Virus record (IMG/VR): IMGVR_UViG_3300043395_002030
Location: 1-44,714 of that record
DNA length: 44,714 nt
Direction: 5' to 3' (one strand)
Source of the DNA: a virus
Shown here piece after piece: positions 34,719 through 42,635 of this stretch. The stretch's first letter is position 1. Each line of letters starts with the position of its first letter. The notes under the pieces were generated by a model that did not search any database, was not told the DNA's origin, and saw nothing but the letters and a program-made list of their open reading frames with translations. Both the position numbers and the translations under genes were made by a program.

Positions 34719-35216
34719 ATGATAACTACAACGGTAATGACAAAAAGAAAAAGGTCAGAGCACTATGTCAACAACAAAGAGTTTCTTGCAGCACTGATTG
34801 AGTATAAAAAGAACGTTGCTCTTGCAGCTGAAAAGGGAGAACCAAAACCAAGAATTACAAATTATCTTGGTGAGTGTTTTCTTAAGATCGCAACTCACTT
34901 ATCTTATAAGACCAATTTCATCAATTATATTTTTATTGATGATATGATTTCTGACGGTATTGAAAACTGTGTCCAGTACATTCACAACTTTAATCCTGAG
35001 AAGTCCCAGAATCCTTTTGCATACTTTACTCAAATCATTCACTACGCTTTCCTTCGCCGCATTCAAAGAGAAAAGCGTCAATTAGAAATTAAAAATAAAA
35101 TTCTAGAGAGAACTGGGTTTGATGAGGTTTTTGTTGATGACAACACTATTGACGGCGGCAACTATTCGGACTATAATTCTATTAAGGAGAATGTCCACAT
35201 CAAGCTTCGTTATTGA
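34719..35216 (+). CDS. gp55: Late-transcription sigma factor gp55
   Basis: gp55 is the small sigma-family factor that redirects host RNA polymerase to ATAAATA late promoters, working with the clamp gp45. The region-2-like core is visible: 'YIFIDDMISDGIENCVQYIHNFNPEKS' (split here for length) then 'NPFAYFTQIIHYAFLRRIQREKR'. The 165 residues compare with 185 in T4; there is no sigma region 4, as expected. Two starts are possible, ATG 34719 or ATG 34737 (MTKRKRSEHYVNNKEF); the first has an AGG upstream and the second has a more typical N-terminus. The gene abuts gene 47 (TGA then ATG). Confidence 0.93.
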   Translation: MITTTVMTKRKRSEHYVNNKEFLAALIEYKKNVALAAEKGEPKPRITNYLGECFLKIATHLSYKTNFINYIFIDDMISDGIENCVQYIHNFNPEKSQNPFAYFTQIIHYAFLRRIQREKRQLEIKNKILERTGFDEVFVDDNTIDGGNYSDYNSIKENVHIKLRY

Positions 35217-36257
35217 ATGAAAGTTGCAATTATTACTGACCAACACTTTGGTGCCAGAAAAAATTCTAAACTTTTTCACGATTATTTTTTGAAATTCTAC
35301 AATGACATTTTTTTCCCGACGCTGGAGCAGTACGGGATTACAACTGTTATTGATATGGGTGATACATTTGATAGTCGTAAAGGAATTGATTTTTCGGCAC
35401 TTTCTTGGGCAAAGAATAATTATTACGACCGTTTGAAAGAACTTGGTTGTAATGTTATTACTGTTGTAGGAAATCATACTGCATATTATAAGAATACCAA
35501 TCAAATTAATGCTGTTGATTTGCTTCTACGTGAATACAATAACGTAAAAGTTATTTCTGATCCAGAAGAAGTTGTTGTTGGTAATACAAAGATTCTTTTT
35601 CTTCCTTGGATTAACTCTGAGAATGAAGAAAAGTCTTTCAAGATGATTAAAAATACCAAAGCAAAAGTTGCAATGGGTCATCTTGAACTATCTGGGTTTT
35701 CTCCATATCCAGGTCTAGTTATGGAACACGGAATGGAGGGTAATGTTTTTGATAAATTTGATAGAGTTTTTTCTGGACATTATCACACTCGTTCTAATAA
35801 TGGAAAAATTTTCTATCTAGGAAATCCTTATGAAATTTATTGGAATGACGTAAATGATAAGCGAGGATTTACCATTTTTGATACTGAAACATTAGAACAC
35901 ACTCCAGTAGACAATCCATATCAAATGTTTCATATCATTTATTATAATGATACTCCATATCAAACATTTGATACTAGACAATACAAAGAAAAAATTGTAA
36001 AGGTTGTAGTAAGAAAAAAATCAGATATTAAAGATTTTGAAAAATTCATTGATAAACTGTATTCTGAAAATATTGCAGAACTCAAAATTGTAGAAAATTT
36101 TCAAATTGAAGATCCAGAAAACTTTGAGGTGTTTGAGTCTGAAAATACATTATCTATTTTGAATAGATATATTCAGGATGCAGAAATTGATATGGATAAA
36201 TCCATCGTTCAAAAAATGATTAGCGATATTTACCAGGAAGCTTGCGAAATGGTATAG
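35217..36257 (+). CDS. gp47: Recombination nuclease subunit gp47 (Mre11-like)
   Basis: gp47 is the nuclease half of the gp46/47 complex, which resects DNA ends for recombination-dependent replication. The calcineurin-like metallophosphatase motifs are in order: 'IITDQHFG' (D8, H10), 'VIDMGDTFDSR', 'ITVVGNHTAYY', 'AMGHLELSG' and 'FSGHYHTRS', providing the two-metal site. The length of 346 residues fits T4 gp47 (339). It precedes the DUF3110 gene, which separates it from its partner gene 46. Confidence 0.96.
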   Translation: MKVAIITDQHFGARKNSKLFHDYFLKFYNDIFFPTLEQYGITTVIDMGDTFDSRKGIDFSALSWAKNNYYDRLKELGCNVITVVGNHTAYYKNTNQINAVDLLLREYNNVKVISDPEEVVVGNTKILFLPWINSENEEKSFKMIKNTKAKVAMGHLELSGFSPYPGLVMEHGMEGNVFDKFDRVFSGHYHTRSNNGKIFYLGNPYEIYWNDVNDKRGFTIFDTETLEHTPVDNPYQMFHIIYYNDTPYQTFDTRQYKEKIVKVVVRKKSDIKDFEKFIDKLYSENIAELKIVENFQIEDPENFEVFESENTLSILNRYIQDAEIDMDKSIVQKMISDIYQEACEMV

Positions 36258-36259
36258 TA

Positions 36260-36538
36260 ATGTATATAATCACATTAGATGGTAGGGAAGAGGAAGGTGC
36301 TTATTCCGTAAAAAACGAAGATGGAGAACAAGTTCTCTATATTTGGGAACACGAGGATGATGCAACAAGATTTGCTATGATGCTTGAAGACCGAGACTAT
36401 CCTGATATGAATGTGATGGAAATTGATGACGAACTAATCATCAAAGCTTGCGAACTTCACGATTATCAATATATTGTCTTTACACCTGATGATATTGTAA
36501 TTCCACCTGATCAAAATATTAAAAATGATTTTATTTGA
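36260..36538 (+). CDS. DUF3110 family protein
   Basis: The ATG at 36260 (two bases after the gene 47 stop) gives 92 residues; an upstream TTG in frame is unlikely. The pattern 'YIITLDG...EGAYSVKN...VLYIWEHEDDATRFAMMLED' followed by 'YPDMNVMEID' is characteristic of DUF3110, a small family found mainly in cyanobacteria, chloroplast lineages and their phages. Function is unknown. Its presence is a strong pointer to a cyanobacterial host and to gene exchange with it. The 3' end overlaps the start of gene 46 by 14 bases. Confidence 0.88.
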   Translation: MYIITLDGREEEGAYSVKNEDGEQVLYIWEHEDDATRFAMMLEDRDYPDMNVMEIDDELIIKACELHDYQYIVFTPDDIVIPPDQNIKNDFI

Positions 36539-38237
36539 AAAAATTCGTTGGAAAAACTTCCTTTCAACAGGAAATCAATTTTCAGAAGTTGACTTTCAAA
36601 AGTCAGCAACAACATTAATTATTGGTACGAATGGTGCAGGAAAGAGTACTGTTCTTGATGCCATGACTTTTGTGTTGTTTGGTAAATCATTTCGTGGAAT
36701 TAACAAACCTCAACTTATCAACTCTACAAATGATAAAGATTGTTTGGTTGAGATTGAGTTCACTGTAGGAAAAACTTCCTTTAAAGTTCGTCGTGGAATC
36801 AAACCAAGTATTTTTGAAATCTATAGAAACGATTCCCTCATTGATCAAAGCTCTTCTGTAGTTGATCAACAGAAGTGGTTTGAACAAACAATACTAAAAA
36901 TGAATTATAAATCTTTCACTCAGATTGTGATTCTAGGTAGTAGTAATTTTGTTCCATTTATGCAACTATCTCCTTCTCATAGGAGAGAGGTAATTGAGGA
37001 TCTCTTGGATATTAAGATATTCTCTTCTATGAATAATATCATTAAAGATAAGTTAAGATCTCTTAAAGAAAATATTAGAACTCTTGAACTTAAAAAGGAG
37101 TCTCTGGACGATAAAGTTAAAATGCAAAAAAACTTTATTGAAGAACTTGAAAATAGAGGAAAGGAAAATATTAAAAAAAGTCAGAGTATAATTTCTTCTC
37201 TAGATGTAGAAATTGAAACCTTTATGAAAGAGAATGCTCTACTTGAAGAGGATATTTTTGTAAAGCAAAAAAATCTTGAAGATTATGTTGGGTCTTCGGA
37301 TAAACTCAGTAAGCTTAATAATCTTAAGGGTAAGATATCACAAAAAGTATCTACGATAGTAAAAGAGCACAAGTTCTTTAGTGGCAATACGGTATGCCCC
37401 ACTTGCACACAATCGATCGATGAGTCCTTTAGACTAAATAAAATTGCAGACGCTCAAAATAAGACGAATGAGTTGCAATCTGGCTACAAAGAACTAGAGG
37501 AGGCAATTAAAGAGGAAGAGGATCGTGAGCGTCAATTTACAATTCTCTCGAAAGAGGTTACAAACCTAACGCATGGCATTTCTCAAAATAATATTAAGAT
37601 CTCTGGATGTCAACGACAAATCAGAAATCTTGAATCGGAAATTCAAAGAATTACCGAACAACTTGAAAATCGAAATACTGAACATGAAAAGTTAGAGTTG
37701 TTTAAGAAAGAACTTCAATCTACATTTGATGATCTTTCTACTCAAAAAGAAACAATTAAATATTACGATTTTTCATATAGTCTTCTAAAAGACGGTGGTG
37801 TAAAAACTAAAATCATTAAAAAGTATCTGCCATTAATTAATCAGCAGGTGAACAGATACCTACAAATGATGGACTTTTACATCAATTTTACTCTAGACGA
37901 AGAGTTTAACGAAACAATTCAGTCTCCAATTCACGAAGATTTTTCATATAGTTCATTTAGTGAAGGTGAGAAATCTCGTATCAATCTTTCATTGACATTT
38001 GCTTGGAGAGAAGTTGCTAAACTCAAAAACTCAGCCAATGTCAATGTGATTTTCTTTGATGAAGTATTTGATTCATCACTCGATGGATTTGGAACTGACG
38101 ACTTTCTAAAAATTATTAGATATGTCATTAAAGATACTAATGTATTCGTAATCTCTCATAAGAATGGTTTAGAGGACAAATTTGAAAGTGTCATAAAGTT
38201 TGAGAAGGTTAAAGGTTTTTCTCGTATGGTGGCCTGA
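36525..38237 (+). CDS. gp46: Recombination ATPase subunit gp46 (Rad50-like)
   Basis: gp46 is the SMC-like ATPase of the end-resection complex. Walker A is GTNGAGKST (residues 34-42), the Q-loop region follows, and two long coiled coils flank a zinc-hook CPTC motif (C291, C294). The ABC signature 'SFSEGEKSRINLSL' and Walker B 'VIFFDEVFDSSLD' lie near the C-terminus. The length of 570 residues matches T4 gp46 (560). The gene overlaps DUF3110 and presumably shares a transcript with gene 47 from the gene 55 promoter. Confidence 0.96.
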   Translation: MILFEKIRWKNFLSTGNQFSEVDFQKSATTLIIGTNGAGKSTVLDAMTFVLFGKSFRGINKPQLINSTNDKDCLVEIEFTVGKTSFKVRRGIKPSIFEIYRNDSLIDQSSSVVDQQKWFEQTILKMNYKSFTQIVILGSSNFVPFMQLSPSHRREVIEDLLDIKIFSSMNNIIKDKLRSLKENIRTLELKKESLDDKVKMQKNFIEELENRGKENIKKSQSIISSLDVEIETFMKENALLEEDIFVKQKNLEDYVGSSDKLSKLNNLKGKISQKVSTIVKEHKFFSGNTVCPTCTQSIDESFRLNKIADAQNKTNELQSGYKELEEAIKEEEDRERQFTILSKEVTNLTHGISQNNIKISGCQRQIRNLESEIQRITEQLENRNTEHEKLELFKKELQSTFDDLSTQKETIKYYDFSYSLLKDGGVKTKIIKKYLPLINQQVNRYLQMMDFYINFTLDEEFNETIQSPIHEDFSYSSFSEGEKSRINLSLTFAWREVAKLKNSANVNVIFFDEVFDSSLDGFGTDDFLKIIRYVIKDTNVFVISHKNGLEDKFESVIKFEKVKGFSRMVA

Positions 38238-38251
38238 ACCACCTAAGAACA

Positions 38252-38473
38252 ATGCAAGTCCCAAACTGGAAGCACCATTCTAGAAAAGAACAAAAACGAA
38301 AATTAAAACCGCAAGCACTGAGGCAAGCAAAAGCAAGACTAGCCCAGTTCAAAAAGCGTCATATGGGTCGTCCAAAGGGCGACCTTTCGTTTTATGATGG
38401 TCTCATACGAAACGAATCAAATGTCTGTTCGCCACGAAATCAAATCTCAACTTGCGAAACTTCTTGCCACTGA
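38252..38473 (+). CDS. Small basic protein after gene 46
   Basis: This frame of 73 residues begins 14 bases after gene 46. The first 45 residues are very basic and helical ('WKHHSRKEQKRKLKPQALRQ', then 'AKARLAQFKKRHMG'), a pattern I recall in short cyanophage proteins after gene 46. The rest of the frame runs through a strong terminator hairpin (38366-38393) and about 50 bases into the next gene, so the C-terminal 25 residues look like chance extension or a recent loss of the original stop. Function unknown; nucleic-acid binding is possible from charge. Confidence 0.6.
   Translation: MQVPNWKHHSRKEQKRKLKPQALRQAKARLAQFKKRHMGRPKGDLSFYDGLIRNESNVCSPRNQISTCETSCH
38366..38393 (+). terminator. Intrinsic terminator after the 47/46 block
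   Basis: An 8-base-pair stem GGTCGTCC / GGGCGACC (one G-T pair) with an AAA loop is followed by TTTCGTTTT. It lies inside the 3' part of the preceding small gene and before the VWA gene. Confidence 0.78.
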
Positions 38474-40604
38474 AGATTTGGTGGTGGAACATAAGAAAGT
38501 TTCTACTGCTTGTTTTAATGTTCATACTCGTGTGTTGACTCTTCCCCTTTGGGAGAAAGCAAGTAACCTTGTCTATGATCTTCTTGTGGGGCACGAAGTT
38601 GGCCACGCTCTCTTTACTCCTGATGAAGACTGGATTCAAGAACATAAGATTCCTCCTCAATTTGTGAATGTGGTTGAGGATGCTCGCATTGAGAAACTGA
38701 TGAAGCGCAAGTATGCTGGACTTGCTAAGACTTTCTTCAATGGATATAAGGAACTAAACGAAGAAGATTTCTTCCAAGTTTCTGATGAAGATATTTCCAC
38801 TTTTAATCTTGCTGACCGAGCAAACCTTTACTTCAAGATTGGTAACTTCATCACTCTTGATTTTAAACCTGAAGAAAAGGAAATCATCAATTTGATTGGT
38901 GCGTGTGAAAGTTTTGCAGACGCACTGATTGCAGCAGAAGAACTTTACAAATACTGCAAGAAGGAAAAGGAGCAACAACAAAAGGTTGCTGACTTTGATT
39001 CTCACGAAACTCAAGGGAATTCGCAGTCTCCTGCAAGTGATTTTGTGGAGAGTAATGACTCCTCTTCTGAGCAAGAAAGTGAGAGTGATAACTCCTCCGA
39101 AAAAGAGTCTGAAGAGTCTTATGGCGGAACTGCTCAAGGTGATCAAACACCACTAAGTTCTTCTAATGAGGATGAACCCGAAGTTCGTACAGCTGATTCT
39201 CTAGAGGATAAGATTCGTGATCTAGTAAATGATAATGGTTATGAGAATGTCTATGTTGAAATTCCTCAAGTAAATCTTGACACTGTGATTGGTAAAAACT
39301 CTGAGGTTCACAAAGATATTGATGATTCATTTACCCATCAACAGAAAATTCACAATGAACACGCTGAGAGGCAAAATTATACTCCAGTAAATCTTTACAA
39401 AGAATCTGATCTTGACTTTAAGAAGTTTAAGTCTTCTGCTCAGAAAGAAGTAAATTATCTTGTGAAAGAGTTTGAGTGTCGTAAGGCAGCAGATCAGTAT
39501 GCTCGTGCATCAACTGCTCGTACAGGTGTTCTTGATACTACTCGTCTTCATACCTACAAATACAATGAAGATCTGTTCAAGAAAGTTTCTGTAATCCCTG
39601 ATGGTAAGAATCATGGTTTGGTATTTGTGCTGGACTGGAGTGGTTCTATGTGTGATGTGATGCTTGATACTTGCAAACAACTCTTCAACCTTGTTTGGTT
39701 CTGTAAGAAAGTCTCTATTCCTTTTGAGGTTTATGCTTTCACCAATGAGTGGAGACGTGGTGAGTATGATTATGAGAATGATCGTTATCTTGCAGCTGAT
39801 CGAACTCCTCACTATCAAAAGAAAGAAAGTTTGATTTGTATTGATGAGACATTTTCTATGATGAATATTCTTACCAGTAAAGTTTCTGGTAAAGAACTTG
39901 AACATCAAATGTTGAATATCTGGCGTCTTGCTTATTGTTTTGGTAGAACATACACTTCCCCATATACCTATTCCAGTCGTCTTTCACTTTCTGGAACTCC
40001 CTTGAATGAAGCTTTAATTGCTCTACATCAAATTCTTCCCAAGTTTCAAAAAGAAAATAAACTGCAGAAGGTGCAGTGTATTGTCCTAACTGATGGAGAA
40101 GCAAATCAACTTGTCTATCATAGGGAGGTAAATCGTCGTTGGGAAAATGGACCAACTCTTGGTACTGGGTATATTAATCCTGTGACTACATTTCTTCGTG
40201 ATCGAAAACTTGGAACTACTTATATGTTTGGTTATGGTTATCACGAATTTACTGATGTCCTTCTCAATAATTTGAAGGATAAGTTTTCTTCCACAAACTT
40301 TATTGGTATTCGTGTTCTTGAAAGTCGCAATGCGAATAGGTTTATTCAACTTTATCATTCTCATAGTGATAAAGAGTATGAAAAAATTCAAAGTGACTGG
40401 AAGAAACTAAAGAGTTTTACTATTACTAAGTCTGGTTATGATGCATATTTTGCAATGTCTGCAACTGCACTTTCTCAGGATACTGAGTTTGAAGTTGAAG
40501 AGTGTGCAACTAAGTCGCAAATCAAATCTGCATTTGTGAAGTCTCTTAAAACCAAAAAACTAAATAAAAAAGTTCTAGGCGAGTTCATTTCTTTGGTGGC
40601 ATAA
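38421..40604 (+). CDS. CobT-like VWA protein with HExxH metallopeptidase-type motif
   Basis: The 727-residue protein (ATG 38421, 'MSVRHEIKSQLAKLLATEDL') has three parts. The N-terminal domain has HEVGH (H58, E59, H62) followed by 'VVEDARIEKLM' (E86), the layout of a zinc site and shared with CobT/NorD-type VWA proteins. The middle (about 190-245) is an acidic Ser/Glu tract. The C-terminal VWA domain has the MIDAS 'VLDWSGSM' (D405, S407, S409) and 'LTDGEAN' (D558). In cobaltochelatase and MoxR systems a VWA subunit works with an AAA+ ATPase, and a CobS-like gene lies 0.9 kb downstream. Cobalt chelation, proteolysis and protein remodelling are all possible; none is shown. An upstream ATG at 38394 is also in frame. 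Confidence 0.88.
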   Translation: MSVRHEIKSQLAKLLATEDLVVEHKKVSTACFNVHTRVLTLPLWEKASNLVYDLLVGHEVGHALFTPDEDWIQEHKIPPQFVNVVEDARIEKLMKRKYAGLAKTFFNGYKELNEEDFFQVSDEDISTFNLADRANLYFKIGNFITLDFKPEEKEIINLIGACESFADALIAAEELYKYCKKEKEQQQKVADFDSHETQGNSQSPASDFVESNDSSSEQESESDNSSEKESEESYGGTAQGDQTPLSSSNEDEPEVRTADSLEDKIRDLVNDNGYENVYVEIPQVNLDTVIGKNSEVHKDIDDSFTHQQKIHNEHAERQNYTPVNLYKESDLDFKKFKSSAQKEVNYLVKEFECRKAADQYARASTARTGVLDTTRLHTYKYNEDLFKKVSVIPDGKNHGLVFVLDWSGSMCDVMLDTCKQLFNLVWFCKKVSIPFEVYAFTNEWRRGEYDYENDRYLAADRTPHYQKKESLICIDETFSMMNILTSKVSGKELEHQMLNIWRLAYCFGRTYTSPYTYSSRLSLSGTPLNEALIALHQILPKFQKENKLQKVQCIVLTDGEANQLVYHREVNRRWENGPTLGTGYINPVTTFLRDRKLGTTYMFGYGYHEFTDVLLNNLKDKFSSTNFIGIRVLESRNANRFIQLYHSHSDKEYEKIQSDWKKLKSFTITKSGYDAYFAMSATALSQDTEFEVEECATKSQIKSAFVKSLKTKKLNKKVLGEFISLVA

Positions 40605-40608
40605 ATAC
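40600..40608 (+). promoter_or_regulatory. Late promoter before the 215-aa basic protein
   Basis: CATAAATAC contains the stop (40602-40604) of the VWA gene and is 21 bases before the next ATG. A late box here implies that the downstream gene is made with the virion proteins although it lies among replication genes. Confidence 0.6.
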
Positions 40609-40629
40609 CTAAAAAGTATTTTTTGAAAA

Positions 40630-41277
40630 ATGCAGTTCCAGGAAGAATATCTTGACGAAAGGACATTAATGAAAATGAAAAAGTCTGGGAAATCTGGCAC
40701 TATGCCCATTCCTGGTTCTGAAGGTGCTGCTAGAAAAGATGTTGCTCGTGCTGGATTTAGAAAAAAAGGTCCAGTAAGAGAACCTGAAGTTGAAAAAAGT
40801 GGAAAAGATGTTCCTGTTTGGGTAAGAACTCATAAGTCTCCTGCAGAGTATGCTGCCCATACTGCTAAGAAACAACATAAAGAAGGAGATAAACCACAAA
40901 GTAAAGAGTTGAAAAAACAGTTTCATAAGACTGGAGCCAAAAAAGATTCTCCAGTTCATGATATAACTGTTGGTTCTCCAAAAAAATCAATCAAAGATCC
41001 TGGCCAAAAAGCAAGGGCATTTGTGAGTGCTTTGAAAACCACAAAAGAAAAAATGAAAGAAAAGAAAGGAGTTGCAACCAATACTCCCACTGCTATTCAT
41101 TCTACTGGTAAAAAAAGAAAAAGAAGTGATGAGGAAGGTGCCGAGCAGCGAGGTAGAATATATGGTAAACTTGGTATGGGAGAAAGAAATCCTAAAACAG
41201 GAGTTCAGATGGCTAAACTTAAAGAAGGAAAGACCTTTGCACAATTTATGAGTGAATGTAAGAAATATGAAAACTAA
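40630..41277 (+). CDS. Late-type basic protein with C-terminal capsid-targeting-like motif
   Basis: This 215-residue protein is strongly basic, Lys/Gly/Pro-rich, with little predicted hydrophobic core, so it is probably extended. It contains 'GSEGAARKDVARAGFRKKGP', 'PVWVRTHKSPAEYAAHTAKK' and 'AEQRGRIYGKLGMGERNPKT'. The C-terminus 'GKTFAQFMSECKKYEN' resembles the T4 capsid-targeting and gp21-cleavage motif, which normally lies at the N-terminus. Together with the late promoter this suggests a DNA-associated internal head protein, which is inference. No family is recognised. It lies between the VWA and AAA+ genes; the next gene overlaps its end by 11 bases. Confidence 0.78.
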   Translation: MQFQEEYLDERTLMKMKKSGKSGTMPIPGSEGAARKDVARAGFRKKGPVREPEVEKSGKDVPVWVRTHKSPAEYAAHTAKKQHKEGDKPQSKELKKQFHKTGAKKDSPVHDITVGSPKKSIKDPGQKARAFVSALKTTKEKMKEKKGVATNTPTAIHSTGKKRKRSDEEGAEQRGRIYGKLGMGERNPKTGVQMAKLKEGKTFAQFMSECKKYEN

Positions 41278-41452
41278 GTTTCCGTTTGAGCACGTAATAA
41301 AATATGATACTAAAGAGATATGGATCAAATGTAATAGCAGCACAACTGCTATGGGCATTCCTGCTTTAGTCAATAAATTTTATCCAGGATATATTGGTCA
41401 TATTGCTAGTGAAGAGTATTTAAAGAAACTCAAGAACCAGTTGGCAAACTGA
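41267..41452 (+). CDS. Small hypothetical protein, 61 aa
   Basis: The ATG at 41267 overlaps the end of the preceding gene; a GTG five codons earlier is the only alternative. The 61 residues start 'MKTKFPFEHVIKYDTKEIW' and contain 'MGIPALVNKFYPGYIG', a mix of beta strand and helix with a Lys-rich end. No family is recognised. It is the last gene before a terminator and shares the late transcript of the 215-residue gene. Confidence 0.65.
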   Translation: MKTKFPFEHVIKYDTKEIWIKCNSSTTAMGIPALVNKFYPGYIGHIASEEYLKKLKNQLAN

Positions 41453-41458
41453 CCACAG

Positions 41459-41480
41459 GGGTTCCAAGAGGACCCTTTTT
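41459..41480 (+). terminator. Intrinsic terminator before the CobS-like gene
   Basis: The stem GGGT(T)CC / GGACCC has one bulged T, an AAGA loop and a run of five T. It resembles in sequence the terminator after gene 23. Confidence 0.78.
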
Positions 41481-41485
41481 CAGTC

Positions 41486-41491
41486 TATAAT
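41486..41491 (+). promoter_or_regulatory. Possible -10 box (TATAAT) for the CobS-like gene
   Basis: A perfect TATAAT lies 5 bases after the terminator T-run and 25 bases before the ATG at 41517. No good -35 box is seen (TTCCAA at 41462-41467, 18-base spacing, is weak). Confidence 0.4.
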
Positions 41492-41516
41492 GACTAGGTT
41501 GAAACAAAGCAAACGA

Positions 41517-42635
41517 ATGGCACTCTCCTCCGACTACATCCGCACTTCTCTTCAGAACCTTTATGGCAACAGTGTCACTGGTGCTGATATTCGTGCCTGG
41601 TGTAATCTGAACGATGCTAACTATCAAACTGTTACTAAAAAACTTGAACAATTCAAAATTGGCCGTGGTAAGTGGAATCTTGAAGTGACTCAACAAAAAT
41701 TAGAAGAAATCGAACGTACTTTCCAAGCACCCTCTGTGGTTCCTCCTATCGAACAAAATCTTATTCCTCAAAAAGATGATACCTTCGTCCGCTTTGGTAA
41801 CTTCGCTGATATTAAAAAAATTATTCAGTCCCGTCTTTTTTATCCGACGTTCATTACGGGTCTTTCGGGTAATGGTAAAACGTTCTCTGTGGAGCAAGCT
41901 TGTGCTCAACTGAAGCGTGAATTGATTCGTGTGAACATCACCATCGAAACTGATGAAGATGATCTGATTGGTGGTTTCCGCTTGGTTGATGGGAATACTG
42001 CTTGGCACAACGGTCCCGTCATTGAGGCACTGGAGCGAGGGGCAATCCTGCTTCTTGACGAAATCGACCTCGCTAGCAACAAAATTCTGTGCCTACAATC
42101 CATCCTTGAAGGTAAAGGTGTCTTCCTGAAAAAGATTGGCCGCTGGGTGAAACCTGCATCAGGATTTAATGTGATTGCTACTGCTAACACTAAAGGAAAA
42201 GGTTCTGATGACGGCCGCTTCATTGGCACTAATGTTCTGAATGAAGCATTCCTTGAGCGTTTCCCTGTGACCTTTGAGCAGTCCTATCCTGCTCCTGCAA
42301 CTGAACAGAAGATCCTGGAAGGTATCGCTCTGGATCTACAGGTAGAGGATCGTGACTTCTGCAAGCGTCTTGTGGACTGGGCAGACATCATCCGTAAGAC
42401 CTTCTACGATGGTGGTATTGAGGAAATCATCAGCACACGTCGTCTGGTTCACATCATCCGTGCCTATAGTATCTTCCAAGACAAGGCAAAGGCAATCCAA
42501 GTGTGTGTGAATCGCTTTGATGATGAGACCAAGCAAGCATTCCTTGAACTCTATGACAAGGTTGACGCTGACTTCCAAATGCCTACCGAACAAGTGGATT
42601 ACAATCCCAACATTGACCAACCAACTCCTTTCTGA
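41517..42635 (+). CDS. cobS: MoxR/CobS-like AAA+ ATPase
   Basis: The preferred ATG at 41517 gives 372 residues; the ATG at 41490 would overlap the TATAAT box. The N-terminal ~90 residues form a small helical domain ('SSDYIRTSLQNLYGNSVTGA'). The AAA+ core has Walker A GLSGNGKT (residues 115-122), 'VNITIETDEDDLIGGFRLVDG' (MoxR-type insert, split for length), Walker B ILLLDEID (177-184), sensor 'NVIATANTKGKGSDDGRF' and the arginine-finger region 'LNEAFLERFPVTF'. Cyanophage homologues are called CobS, after the cobaltochelatase ATPase, but MoxR-type chaperones share the same features. It is likely to partner the VWA protein at 38421. Base use is richer in G/C than its neighbours. Confidence 0.9.
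   Translation: MALSSDYIRTSLQNLYGNSVTGADIRAWCNLNDANYQTVTKKLEQFKIGRGKWNLEVTQQKLEEIERTFQAPSVVPPIEQNLIPQKDDTFVRFGNFADIKKIIQSRLFYPTFITGLSGNGKTFSVEQACAQLKRELIRVNITIETDEDDLIGGFRLVDGNTAWHNGPVIEALERGAILLLDEIDLASNKILCLQSILEGKGVFLKKIGRWVKPASGFNVIATANTKGKGSDDGRFIGTNVLNEAFLERFPVTFEQSYPAPATEQKILEGIALDLQVEDRDFCKRLVDWADIIRKTFYDGGIEEIISTRRLVHIIRAYSIFQDKAKAIQVCVNRFDDETKQAFLELYDKVDADFQMPTEQVDYNPNIDQPTPF

Noticed and set aside
36242-36270. TTGCGA-17-TATAAT at the start of the DUF3110 gene
   Set aside because: Spacing is good, but the start would fall inside the DUF3110 coding region; it could only serve gene 46, which already shares a transcript.
38228-38243. Hairpin GGTGG/CCACC at the end of gene 46
   Set aside because: Short stem and no T-run; the real terminator is at 38366.
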